In this document: in pieces, positions 44,863 to 53,073 of the stretch
How the letters are laid out: every line of letters starts with the position of its first letter
Position numbering within the stretch: position 1 is the stretch's first letter
Assembly (NCBI RefSeq): GCF_001273755.1
Contig: NZ_LGYA01000001.1
Location: 4,380,803 to 4,444,802, forward strand
Length of the DNA stretch: 64,000 nucleotides
Origin: Peribacillus butanolivorans
GTDB taxonomy: Bacteria > Bacillota > Bacilli > Bacillales > DSM-1321
Reading direction: 5' to 3'
Made by a program: the position numbers and the translations under genes
The notes under the pieces: model-generated
Seen by the model: only the letters and a program-made list of their open reading frames with translations
What the model was told of the DNA's origin: nothing
Databases searched by the model: none

Positions 44863-45245
44863 AAATTTCTCCACCTATTTAATTTTTTATAAAAATAGCA
44901 GTCTAGTACTCGCTTCTATTTACCTCGTATACTTCAATAGAAGTAGGTCCTCATTATATTCCCAACAATATCCACAACCTCATTGTTGTTATAGTTTAAC
45001 ATTTATGTTTTTTACCGACAATTTTTTCGCCATCCAATATATTCAAGATACCTTAAGGAACCTCTATAAAAATTGAATTCTTCACAAAGAAAAAAGGATC
45101 TACACTCAGATCCTTAAAGTTCAATTTACTATTTTCATCATAAAGTTCATCCACACTATCTACAAAATCTCATCAGAGATCTTCATTATTATCTGAATGC
45201 CATCGCCCTATGCTTCCTTGAATTGCAGGGTCTAGTTCACAAAAA
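44863..45245. other. Intergenic; no gene seen
   Basis: Contains the terminator at 45094-45115 and otherwise AT-rich sequence between two minus-strand genes. Confidence 0.45.
45087..45115 (-). terminator. Terminator of the methyltransferase gene at 45246
   Basis: AAGGATCT/AGATCCTT perfect 8-base stem, 6-base loop. The minus strand continues TTTTTTC. Confidence 0.8.
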
Positions 45246-45950
45246 TTACTTTTTCCTAAATAAAGCAGTCCATAAACCAGATACCCCAAAGACTTCATTA
45301 GACCGCTTAAATTCCTTCATTTTACGTATTTCTATCTCTTCAAAATCCTTGAAAATCGTTCTTAGTTTTTCCTCAGTAAAACCTAACCCGCCTCTAAGAC
45401 TTCCTAATCTATATACTTCCCAATCTGAAATATCTGCACCACCTAATATTCCTCCTTGAACAAAACAAGTAATCGCATAGAAACCCTTAGGCTTTAACGC
45501 CTTTTTCACCATTTCTATATAATTCATTCTTCTATGTGGAGCAATATGATGAAAGCAACCTGAATCATAGACGGTGTCATATTTTCCTTCTTCAATTTCT
45601 AAGTCAAAAATGTTTTTTTGAATAAAATTGATGTTCACTTTCTTTTCTGTTGCCCACTCTTTTCCCCATTCAAGAGCTTCTTTTGAAACGTCAACAGCAT
45701 CAACTGAGCAGCCCTTTTGAGCAAAATAAATGGCATTCCTTCCAGGACCACATCCAAGTTCAAGAACCTCCCCTGAACCAAGTAACTCTCTGTCAAAATA
45801 ATTAACTAAATTCTCGTCTGGTAGGTTTTCAAAAAAGGGAATCTCCTTTTCACGATCTTCATAAAAATCATTCCAGAATTTAGTTGGTTCACGCAATAAC
45901 GAGTCCAGCATTTCTAATAAATCTTCATAGTTATAAATCGTTTCAGACAA
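45246..45950 (-). CDS. Class I SAM-dependent methyltransferase
   Basis: 234 residues from the TTG at 45950, about 7 bases behind AGAGGGG; the in-frame ATG at 45968 overlaps that site. Motif I VLELGCGPGRNAIYFAQKG, motif II VDAVDVSKEALEWG, then NIFDLEIEEGKYDTVYDSGC and HIAPHRRMNYIEMVKKALKP. The layout resembles thiopurine/tellurite-type methyltransferases. Cytoplasmic; substrate unknown. Confidence 0.85.
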   Translation of the reverse strand: MSETIYNYEDLLEMLDSLLREPTKFWNDFYEDREKEIPFFENLPDENLVNYFDRELLGSGEVLELGCGPGRNAIYFAQKGCSVDAVDVSKEALEWGKEWATEKKVNINFIQKNIFDLEIEEGKYDTVYDSGCFHHIAPHRRMNYIEMVKKALKPKGFYAITCFVQGGILGGADISDWEVYRLGSLRGGLGFTEEKLRTIFKDFEEIEIRKMKEFKRSNEVFGVSGLWTALFRKK

Positions 45951-46056
45951 AATATCCCCTCTTTTCAATTAAATCCTTCCAACTAATTGTACTGAATTCC
46001 AAAAAATTTATTCACCTGAAGTTATTTTTGATTAGAATCAGAGTTAGCTAGACAAC

Positions 46057-46668
46057 TTAGAACAACCTAAGTCGATTTGACAGCTCTTCCCCTTTTTCTT
46101 GAACTTCAAGACGGTTCTGTAAATGAATGGGTAGAATACAAGTTGTTTTTTCTAAGTATTCAGCGGTAATGTTTTCTTGGTTTGTATCACCTGAAATTTC
46201 TTCCCCTATCATTGCTAAGACAAAAGATGATTGATTATATATGTTTTCTGCTATTTTTATAAATATCTCATCAACTTTATTTAACCAGGGGTTAAGTTCT
46301 TTTGTAAGCGGATATTTATAAGGATATATCTGCTCGAATATTGCTTGTGGTATTGATATATCTAACCAATCAGATTCGCCATCGATTCTGATGATAGTGA
46401 TTGCACAGGGCAAAGTATTTCCATCAGATATAAATAGTGTTCCATAAAAATGATTCACACTGTCATCTTCTATTTTTATTGGTAAAGAAATTGAATGCGT
46501 TTGAAAGTCCTGCCGTTCTTTCCAAATCCCGTTGAAAAATTTGCTTTTCTGCAATGAAACAAGAGCGTCATTCAATCTTTTATTATCTCCAACTGGGTGA
46601 AACTCAATTGATAGTTCATAGAAACCGCCAATCCATTTATCAGGGTTAATAACTTCACTATAATTCAT
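46057..46668 (-). CDS. Hypothetical protein, immunity-protein-like size and context
   Basis: 203 residues, MNYSEVINPDKWIGGFYELS to EKGEELSNRLRLF, soluble, mixed alpha/beta. No family recognised. Its ATG lies inside the end of a small frameshifted gene upstream (overlap ATGAATTATAG, 46658-46668), so the two were translationally coupled. Small paired genes of this type often follow secreted toxin genes, but none is present here and this is only a guess. Confidence 0.5.
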   Translation of the reverse strand: MNYSEVINPDKWIGGFYELSIEFHPVGDNKRLNDALVSLQKSKFFNGIWKERQDFQTHSISLPIKIEDDSVNHFYGTLFISDGNTLPCAITIIRIDGESDWLDISIPQAIFEQIYPYKYPLTKELNPWLNKVDEIFIKIAENIYNQSSFVLAMIGEEISGDTNQENITAEYLEKTTCILPIHLQNRLEVQEKGEELSNRLRLF

Positions 46669-46808
46669 ATATTTTCAACTCCATTATTAACTCTTTAAGA
46701 GTTCCTTGTGATGCAATTGGATTTTTGGCAAGCCGAATTAAGCATTTGTAAAATGCGATCTGTGATTAACTTTCTAATCTCTTCTTCAAGATTATCAACA
46801 TTTTGCAT
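46658..46808 (-). pseudogene. Small helical protein, frameshifted
   Basis: MQNVDNLEEEIRKLITDRIL, QML, then after one extra base RLAKNPIASQGTLKELIMEL and KIYEL. A stray T in CTTAATTCGG explains the break (CTAATTCGG would restore IRLAK). The stop overlaps the start of the 46668 gene. About 49 residues when repaired. Family unknown. Confidence 0.5.
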
Positions 46809-46920
46809 GTTTATAATTATATATCGGACAATTTTCTGATTTATATATATATTACAAAAATTTAAATTTAATGTATTATTAATAAAACAATGACTATAAA
46901 AAATAAGAAATGGACCTATT

Positions 46921-47106
46921 ATGTTGAATTATCTTAAATTTAGATCTAAATCATATATTGTTATTCTTTTAGGATTTCTTATTGGTATAACAATTTGTGA
47001 AATTTCATTTGAAAACCCAGATCATTTTACAGGTGTTACTTTCTTTCTAGTAGGTATTTTAATTGGAGAATACACAATGATAAAAAAGTGGCTAAAAGAA
47101 AAGTAA
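46921..47106 (+). CDS. Two-helix small membrane protein
   Basis: 61 residues. Helices IVILLGFLIGITICEISF and GVTFFLVGILIGEYTMI, ending KKWLKEK. No ribosome binding site of note before the ATG (GGACCTATT). Coding character is reasonable. Possibly paired with the short ORF that begins 7 bases after it. Function unknown. Confidence 0.45.
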   Translation: MLNYLKFRSKSYIVILLGFLIGITICEISFENPDHFTGVTFFLVGILIGEYTMIKKWLKEK

Positions 47107-47112
47107 ACAAAC

Positions 47113-47262
47113 ATGTTCGCTAATAAGTCCAAGAAGTTGGAATTATTAAATGGGTACAGGCTTATTTTGTTTTTCTTATTAACCTTATTCACTGGTGGAG
47201 TAATATTCTTTGTTGTTAAGCTGATTAACAAAGTGCTTTGTTGCTGCCTTTTCTTGATATAA
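47113..47262 (+). CDS. Short single-helix membrane ORF
   Basis: 49 residues: MFANKSKKLELLNGYRLILF, helix LILFFLLTLFTGGVIFFVVK, ending in a cysteine-rich tail (KVLCCCLFLI). Begins just after the preceding membrane ORF. No clear ribosome binding site; low confidence. Confidence 0.3.
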   Translation: MFANKSKKLELLNGYRLILFFLLTLFTGGVIFFVVKLINKVLCCCLFLI

Positions 47263-47389
47263 TTAGTTCTGTAAATAAGTACCCAGCTGGAAAGTATCTC
47301 GTTTGGGTTTCGTATTGACTTCTTCCAAGCCACTTCTGAAACATACAACCACCAATTTAGTGATGTTATTCCGCGTTCTTCTATTTATC

Positions 47390-47509
47390 TCATATTTTTT
47401 CCAAAAGCTCTATAACCAGTTTATTTTGCTTTTCTACCGGTTTTAACGTCTTCTCAATTGTATTCGTAGCTATAAACAAAACAAATAAGATAGGTATTCC
47501 AACAAACAA
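47390..47509 (-). CDS. Tiny single-pass membrane protein
   Basis: 39 residues from a TTG behind GAGGGGAA: LFVGIPILFVLFIATNTIEK, then TLKPVEKQNKLVIELLEKI. Same plan as the ORF at 16011-16187: one helix, then a charged amphipathic helix with EKQN and LLEKI. Confidence 0.35.
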   Translation of the reverse strand: MFVGIPILFVLFIATNTIEKTLKPVEKQNKLVIELLEKI

Positions 47510-47646
47510 CTAGTACTTCCCCTCACAAATGCATACTTGCAATCGTTCACCATTTATATCTTTTCACCGACAAACTATCTTGTATCCCAATCTTCTAATG
47601 ACATCATTTCAAAGTATTCCTCAAAGTCCAATCTTAAGGGAGTAAT

Positions 47647-48021
47647 TCATTCAAGGGAATTACCTTCAGGATCTTGAAAATAAATAGCAGCGTGAGCTTG
47701 AGGGTTATAGGAAGAATAAGTGGTTGCTTTTCAGGAGGAAATCCAAACGCAATCTTTATTTGTATTCCCTTTCCTTCAAGCCAATCCTTTGCATTCTCGA
47801 CATCTTTTATGTCTATACTTAACGCAATATGCCTTAAAGAAGGGTGATATGGTGTGTCTACTTTATCTGTTTCCCATAATCCTAACCAGCTGTGTCCTTT
47901 CTCAATCCAGAAGAAAGCTAATGTATCATTTGATAGGCTATTTCTCTAACTTTTTATAAAACTCAATTGAATTAGCAAGATTACTCACTGGTAGGTGTGC
48001 TTCATAAAGACCCTTATTCAT
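47647..48021 (-). pseudogene. VOC-family (glyoxalase/bleomycin-resistance) protein with two frameshifts
   Basis: MNKGLYEAHLPVSNLANSIE and FYKKLEK, shift and stop, then LSNDTLAFFWIEKGHSWLGL, WETDKVDTPYHPSLRHIALS, IDIKDVENAKDWLEGKGIQI, then a second shift before HAAIYFQDPEGNSLE. All parts of one VOC domain are there, including the terminal metal-site Glu region, so decay is recent. Ribosome binding signal poor. Confidence 0.75.
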
Positions 48022-48053
48022 TGTTTCCTACTCCTTAGTTAGGCACGCCATCT

Positions 48054-48668
48054 TCATTTACAAATTATTATCTTTCTATACATTCCATTCATCATAATCG
48101 ATTGATCTTCTACGATTTTTAGATTTTTACCATGTCTACGATACAAGTCTTCAAACCGCAAGCCAATATCTGTACCTAAAACTCTAATAAAAGGTCTAAG
48201 AAGCTTCTTCGGTAATGATAGCTGTTTATTTTTAGAAATAAACTTATCGAATATAATTATTTTCCCATCTTGTTTTAAAACCCTAATCATTTCTTGAAAA
48301 CATTTATTTGCATCAGGCACTACAGAAAGGACCAAATTTCCAACTATATAATCAAACGATTCATTGTTGAATTCCATATTTTGTGCATCCATTTCTAAAA
48401 ACGTGATAGAGGTATTTTCATATTTCTCCATTGCTTTTTTAAGCATATCAGTTGAAAGATCCATTGCTGTTATCTCTAAGTCAAAGTGCTTGATTAACTC
48501 TATGTCAGCACCCGTTCCTACGCCCACAAACAGAACTTTGTCTCTGCTATTAAACGATATCTCATCAAATACTCTTCTTCTGGCATTAAAAAAAAGATTT
48601 GAATTGAAGATTTTGTCATAAATTGGAGACCAAATCTTATATATCACTTTATTCCAAGAATTATTCAA
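48054..48668 (-). CDS. Class I SAM-dependent methyltransferase, UbiE-like
   Basis: 204 residues from the TTG at 48668, 7 bases behind AGGAGG; the frame is open to 48737. WNKVIYKIWSPIYDKIFNSN, then motif I KVLFVGVGTGADIELI, ITAMDLSTDMLKKAMEKY, NESFDYIVGNLVLSVVPDAN and LKQDGKIIIFDKF. Group of UbiE/phosphatidylethanolamine-methyltransferase-like enzymes. Substrate unknown. Confidence 0.84.
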   Translation of the reverse strand: MNNSWNKVIYKIWSPIYDKIFNSNLFFNARRRVFDEISFNSRDKVLFVGVGTGADIELIKHFDLEITAMDLSTDMLKKAMEKYENTSITFLEMDAQNMEFNNESFDYIVGNLVLSVVPDANKCFQEMIRVLKQDGKIIIFDKFISKNKQLSLPKKLLRPFIRVLGTDIGLRFEDLYRRHGKNLKIVEDQSIMMNGMYRKIIICK

Positions 48669-49002
48669 ATTCTCCCCTCCTAGATATCCCTTAACACTAC
48701 TTCTATAGATCATAATAAATTCCTTCCAAGTATGCATTAAAGTTACAAATACCCCTTATTACACCAACTGTTTTTCTCGACAAAGTGTAGTAAAAACAAT
48801 TTTCAACTCACAAAGCTAAGAAAAAAACACCAATAGCTAATAAGTAGATGATTCCGGATCAATTTCAGGGTCATTTTTCTTATATAAAAGGTTTTTTTCT
48901 TGCGTACTAAATGACCTAAAATTCTTATGCTCCCCCTAATGAATAACATTACCTTGACTGTCATAGTAATATGTTATAAGGTATACCAAAGGAGGTGAGG
49001 AT
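48669..49002 (+). other. Divergent intergenic region with the PadR operon promoter
   Basis: A candidate promoter TTGACT (48954-48959) and TATAAG (48975-48980) lies just before the PadR gene; the 15-base spacer is short. The AAAGGAGGTGAGG binding site follows. PadR binding sites often overlap this position but none was defined. Confidence 0.45.
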
Positions 49003-49332
49003 TTGGTTCAACGAAAACTATCCTCTGACCTGCTACGCGGACATGTTGATACGATGATTTTAAAACTCCTGCAAAGTGGCGATAAATATGGTTATGAAAT
49101 TAGTAAATTGATATATGTGAGTTCAAATGAGCAGTACGAAATAAAGGAAGCAACGATGTATTCCAGCTTAAAACGTCTTGAAAAAGACGAATGCATCATC
49201 TCCTATTGGGGAGATGCTACACAAGGTGGCAGAAGAAAATATTATAAAATCACCCCAATCGGAGAAGACACATATACGCAAAACAAAAATAACTGGGAGC
49301 AAGCCAAGCAAATACTTGAACGCCTCTTGTAG
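49003..49332 (+). CDS. PadR-family transcriptional regulator
   Basis: 109 residues, TTG start behind AAAGGAGGTG. Winged helix of the PadR-s1 subgroup: LLRGHVDTMILKLLQSGDKY, GYEISKLIY, EIKEATMYSSLKRLEKDECI and the wing WGDATQGGRRKYYKITPIGE. Normally represses its own operon. It is followed after 15 bases by a HAAS-like/pentapeptide protein and then a micropeptide, suggesting one three-gene envelope-stress unit. Confidence 0.88.
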   Translation: MVQRKLSSDLLRGHVDTMILKLLQSGDKYGYEISKLIYVSSNEQYEIKEATMYSSLKRLEKDECIISYWGDATQGGRRKYYKITPIGEDTYTQNKNNWEQAKQILERLL

Positions 49333-49347
49333 AAAGGAAGAAAAAAT

Positions 49348-50067
49348 GTGATTGAAAAACTAAATGCACATGTTCACAGCATTTTTGCTCCGTATCAAAA
49401 TGCCAAAACAGCAAAGGAACTGGAAGAAGAACTGCTGCAAAACTTAATAGAGAAATATAATGACTATAAACAAAAAGGTTCTAGTGAGCAGGAGGCTTAT
49501 AGATTAACGGTGGATTCAATTGGAGAAGTGTCAGAGCTCCTAGAAGCATTTAATCTCCAATACAGTGAGCTTGAACAGGCGATAAACATGGACTATTCTA
49601 GGCAACGCTTATTGGATTCCGACTTCCGCTCGGTTTCGGTGCATGATGGAAAATTTAATTCCTGCGATTTAACCCGTTCTGATTTCAGCCATTCCGACCT
49701 AACGAACAGCACATTTAAAAGCAGTAACTTAAATAATTGTATCTTTGAAAACGTCAATTTAACGAGTACCCTATTTAAAAGTTCAAACTTAAAGGGAGTC
49801 ATTTTTAAAAATAGTAACTATAACAAAACCCACTTTAAAAGCTGTAATTTAGCTGGTCTTATCTTTGATGGGGAAACATTTAACCAAACCATTTTTGAGG
49901 GCTCAACATTGAAGAAAGCATCATTTCGCGACGCAACACTCAAGAATGTTCAATTTCGAACGTCTGATTTAAAGAAAATCGACTTTGAAGGTGCGTCAAT
50001 GGATAAACTTACTTACAACTTTTTAATTGGAGCTAAGGTTGATCTTAGCAACGTAACAATACTTTAA
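49348..50067 (+). CDS. Pentapeptide-repeat protein with PadR-associated (HAAS/permease-prefix-like) N-terminus
   Basis: 239 residues, GTG start behind AAAGGAAG. Residues 1-80 form a helical domain (TAKELEEELLQNLIEKYNDY, GSSEQEAYRLTVDSIGEVSE) like those found next to PadR regulators. Residues about 85-235 are pentapeptide repeats (A/C/S-D/N-L/F-X-X), for example SDFSHSDLTNSTFKSSNLNN and DLKKIDFEGASM, forming a right-handed four-sided helix. No membrane helix. Function unknown; the neighbouring PadR gene suggests it transmits or buffers a signal. Confidence 0.8.
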   Translation: MIEKLNAHVHSIFAPYQNAKTAKELEEELLQNLIEKYNDYKQKGSSEQEAYRLTVDSIGEVSELLEAFNLQYSELEQAINMDYSRQRLLDSDFRSVSVHDGKFNSCDLTRSDFSHSDLTNSTFKSSNLNNCIFENVNLTSTLFKSSNLKGVIFKNSNYNKTHFKSCNLAGLIFDGETFNQTIFEGSTLKKASFRDATLKNVQFRTSDLKKIDFEGASMDKLTYNFLIGAKVDLSNVTIL

Positions 50068-50081
50068 AGGAGGGATTTTTT

Positions 50082-50180
50082 ATGAGTTTACCAATCGCCA
50101 TTGTAGTATCTACCTCAATCATATGTGTGACTGTGTTCATAACTGCTGTGACATTAAAAGGGATGAGCATGGGAGACTAA
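50082..50180 (+). CDS. 32-residue membrane micropeptide
   Basis: MSLPIAIVVSTSIICVTVFI, then TAVTLKGMSMGD: one transmembrane helix (about 4-24) and a short polar tail. AAAGGAGGG (50066-50074) is 7 bases before the ATG, an excellent site, and the gene is 14 bases after the pentapeptide gene. Strong translation signals make it very likely real. Third gene of the PadR operon; perhaps the membrane anchor or effector of the system. Confidence 0.72.
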   Translation: MSLPIAIVVSTSIICVTVFITAVTLKGMSMGD

Positions 50181-50344
50181 TCCAGCAGCAACTTTTTATC
50201 AGATTCCACTTGCCCTTGCTAAGACTGAAAAAGTGTAAGTAGCCTTTCTTCTTTCCTTAAGTAGTGTGGCTTTACACAAGATTTCATCTTAATGGAAATG
50301 TCTTAGCTTGGTTTTTTATGTTTATTTAACATTTCCCCACTAAT

Positions 50345-51568
50345 TTAAGAAACAGAACGTTCCCCTTTATTCGAGTTATCAATGAACTTAAAGAAAGGAA
50401 GTAATATTCCTAATAAAGATACAGTGCAGATAATGCTTCCTATTAAAAAGTACAATGGACGTATCCCCCAGATATCACTCAAAAATGTACCTGTTATTAC
50501 CCCTAATAGCATCGTCCCTCTAATAATAAACAATCGAACCGAGGATATTTTCCCCATTATATGATTAGGTACGCTTTGTTGAAAAATAGTTTTATTATGA
50601 ATACTAAAAATAGCCATAGCTATTCCAGCAAGAATTTCAGTCAAGAATGCAACAACTATACTATTGCTAATACCTAAGGAGATATATGTCAGACCTCCGA
50701 TAATTAATGCTCCTAACATCAAAACCCTGCGACTCTTATGTTTTATTTTACTTACAAGCATGGAACCAATTACATACCCTAAAGGGAAACTAGCCATAAA
50801 ATATCCGTACTCTGCATAACTACCAGATAACTCACCAGTGATATAGGGAAGAGTGATAACCATCGTAACTCCCACTCCAAATTGAACAAACGCCAAAAAG
50901 ACTCCTAACCAAACGATGAGGGACTGTCTGAAAAAATAGGATAGACCCTCAATAAATTGGTTTAACCATGATTTGCGTATAGATAATGAGACTCTTGATT
51001 CTTGGATGAACAGCAGTATAAAACCACTTGTAATAAGCAATAAGCAAACAAGTGGTAATGTGGTTTTAACACCTAAGTACTCTACAACGACTCCCCCTCC
51101 AATTGGTGCCAAGAACGTCATTAATCGAATCGTTCCATCTAAATAAGCATTTGCAGCGCTTAGCTGGTTTTCAGGAACAATTGTAGGCAAAATTGATTGA
51201 TTAGCGGGTGAATATAAGGGCGTAATTAAACCTACTATGATTTGGACTGTGAAAATGTGCCACGCTTCAAGATTCCCCGTTATTAATGAAATAAGTGGGA
51301 TAAGAAAAATTACACCTCTACTCCACTGTGAAAGTATCATCGTCCACTTACGGCTCCATCTATCAATAAAAGGGCCAATAAATAATTGCAAAAGCAAGGA
51401 TGGAACAAAATATAATATCCACATACTTCCCAAAGCCATAGTGGAACCTGTAAGTTGATAGATAAGAATTGAATTACAAAAGGTTCCAAAGGCAGCGCCT
51501 AATTCAGAGATCACATTACCAATCCATATGAAGAGAAATGAACGGTTCTTTAAAATATGCTGATTCAT
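50345..51568 (-). CDS. MFS exporter, DHA3 (macrolide-efflux) type
   Basis: 407 residues, 12 predicted helices. N-terminal FLFIWIGNVISELGAAFGTF, the loop GPFIDRWSRKWTMILSQWSR (motif A-like) and NKTIFQQSVPNHIMGKISSV before the tenth helix are typical of MefA-like proton-driven exporters. Likely removes a drug or metabolite. No regulator next to it; stand-alone. Confidence 0.85.
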   Translation of the reverse strand: MNQHILKNRSFLFIWIGNVISELGAAFGTFCNSILIYQLTGSTMALGSMWILYFVPSLLLQLFIGPFIDRWSRKWTMILSQWSRGVIFLIPLISLITGNLEAWHIFTVQIIVGLITPLYSPANQSILPTIVPENQLSAANAYLDGTIRLMTFLAPIGGGVVVEYLGVKTTLPLVCLLLITSGFILLFIQESRVSLSIRKSWLNQFIEGLSYFFRQSLIVWLGVFLAFVQFGVGVTMVITLPYITGELSGSYAEYGYFMASFPLGYVIGSMLVSKIKHKSRRVLMLGALIIGGLTYISLGISNSIVVAFLTEILAGIAMAIFSIHNKTIFQQSVPNHIMGKISSVRLFIIRGTMLLGVITGTFLSDIWGIRPLYFLIGSIICTVSLLGILLPFFKFIDNSNKGERSVS

Positions 51569-52013
51569 TTAAACGCTCACCTTCCTCTTCATCTGTTAGT
51601 CCATCCTCATTCTAAGACGACACCTGCTGGACTTCCTTTATTCGGTTTATTGCTAAACCAATGTATGACGTCTCCTAACAAATGAATGATAATCCTATTA
51701 GTTAGTACTTCTATATTCTTATTAATATCCCTTTTACGACCAGTTAATCTATATTAAGAGAAAGACTGAAATGATAGGGGTTTAATTTATTTTTGAAATG
51801 AAAACGTTTATCTAAAAAGGAAATGGAAAATTCGGGGCGAAAGGTAGAAGCCTAACTCCACTAACCGTGCAGGATAGTGACACCTGAAAAAAATAAAAAA
51901 AAGAACGACTTTTAAACAGAGTCGTTCTCTCAAATAAAACAATCGAATTTTTAATCTTTACTCCAGTATAGTGAACTAGTAAGACCTTGCTGCTCTATTG
52001 GGTGTGTATTCTT
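51569..52013. other. Intergenic, no gene seen
   Basis: Upstream region of the MFS gene; contains the terminator of the second surface-polymer cassette at 51893-51928. The rest is featureless. Confidence 0.45.
51893..51928 (-). terminator. Terminator of the second galE-fusion-gtaB cassette
   Basis: AGAACGACT/AGTCGTTCT perfect 9-base stem. The minus strand ends in a run of eight T. Confidence 0.85.
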
Positions 52014-52980
52014 TTAATTCATTTGAGATTTATGCCATTTCCATGCACTTTCAATAATCTCGTCTAAATCTATTGCTGCTTTCCACCCAAGATCTTCATA
52101 TATCTTATTGGCTGAAGCAACCAGTCGAGCTGGATCTCCCGGCCGACGATCTGCATACTCTATATTCGGTTTTACCCCTGTGACTTTTTCACATGTGTCT
52201 ATTACATCTTTAACCGAAAATCCTTTTCCATTCCCAAGGTTGTAGATTGCCGTATTCTTCTTCCCAGACAATAGGGCTTGAAGAGCTAATATATGTGCTT
52301 TAGCTAAATCCGTTACATGAATATAATCACGAATACAAGTACCATCTTGTGTGTCATAGTCTGTACCAAACACGGAAATCTTCTCCCGTTGACCTAATAA
52401 ATGCTGTAAAATAATAGGAATTAAATGTGTTTCTGGATCATGACTTTCACCGATTTCTGCCGACTCATGTGCTCCAGCCGCATTAAAGTATCGCAAAACA
52501 ACATAATGAAGTCCATATGCATGGGCAAAGTCACCTAAGATTTGCTCTACCATCAATTTCGAGCGACCATATGGATTAATCGGATTAGTTGGCTGTTCTT
52601 CATCAATTATATCTACATTTGGTATCCCGTAAGTAGCTGCCGTAGATGAAAAAATGAAGTTCTTAACATCATGCTTGAGCATAGTATTTAATAAAGTAAT
52701 AGTTGAAGCAACATTATTTTCATAGTATTTATAAGGGTCTTGAACAGACTCACCAACTAAACTATTAGCAGCAAAATGCATTACACCCTTAATTGGATAT
52801 TTAAGGAATATATAATTTAAAACCGCTTCATCCCCTAAATCCCCTTCTATCAAGATGGCCTTCGAATCCACCAGCGAACGAAAACCGGTAGAGAGATTAT
52901 CTAGAATAACAACCTCTTCTATATAACTCTTTTACAAGATGACTTCCAATATAACCTGCACCGCCAACGACCAAAATCAA
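52014..52980 (-). pseudogene. galE: UDP-glucose 4-epimerase (copy 2), frameshifted near the N-terminus
   Basis: A TTG at 52980 behind AAAGGAG starts LILVVGGAGYIGSHLVKEL as in copy 1, but five bases are missing just after KEL (52918-52928; copy 1 has GTAAATACAGAAGAG, copy 2 TATAGAAGAG), so the frame is lost. The remaining frame, open from 52871, lacks the NAD-binding GGAGYIGSH. Downstream of GVMHFAAN the protein equals copy 1 by eye, including NPYGRSK. Probably non-functional unless rescued; copy 1 could supply the activity. Confidence 0.85.
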
Positions 52981-53073
52981 ATTACTTTTCTCCTTTCGAA
53001 ACTACCTTCACTTACCCTTACACTGTGAGAGGCTTTTTTCTTACCAAATTTGCGAAATGGGCCTCCAATTTTT

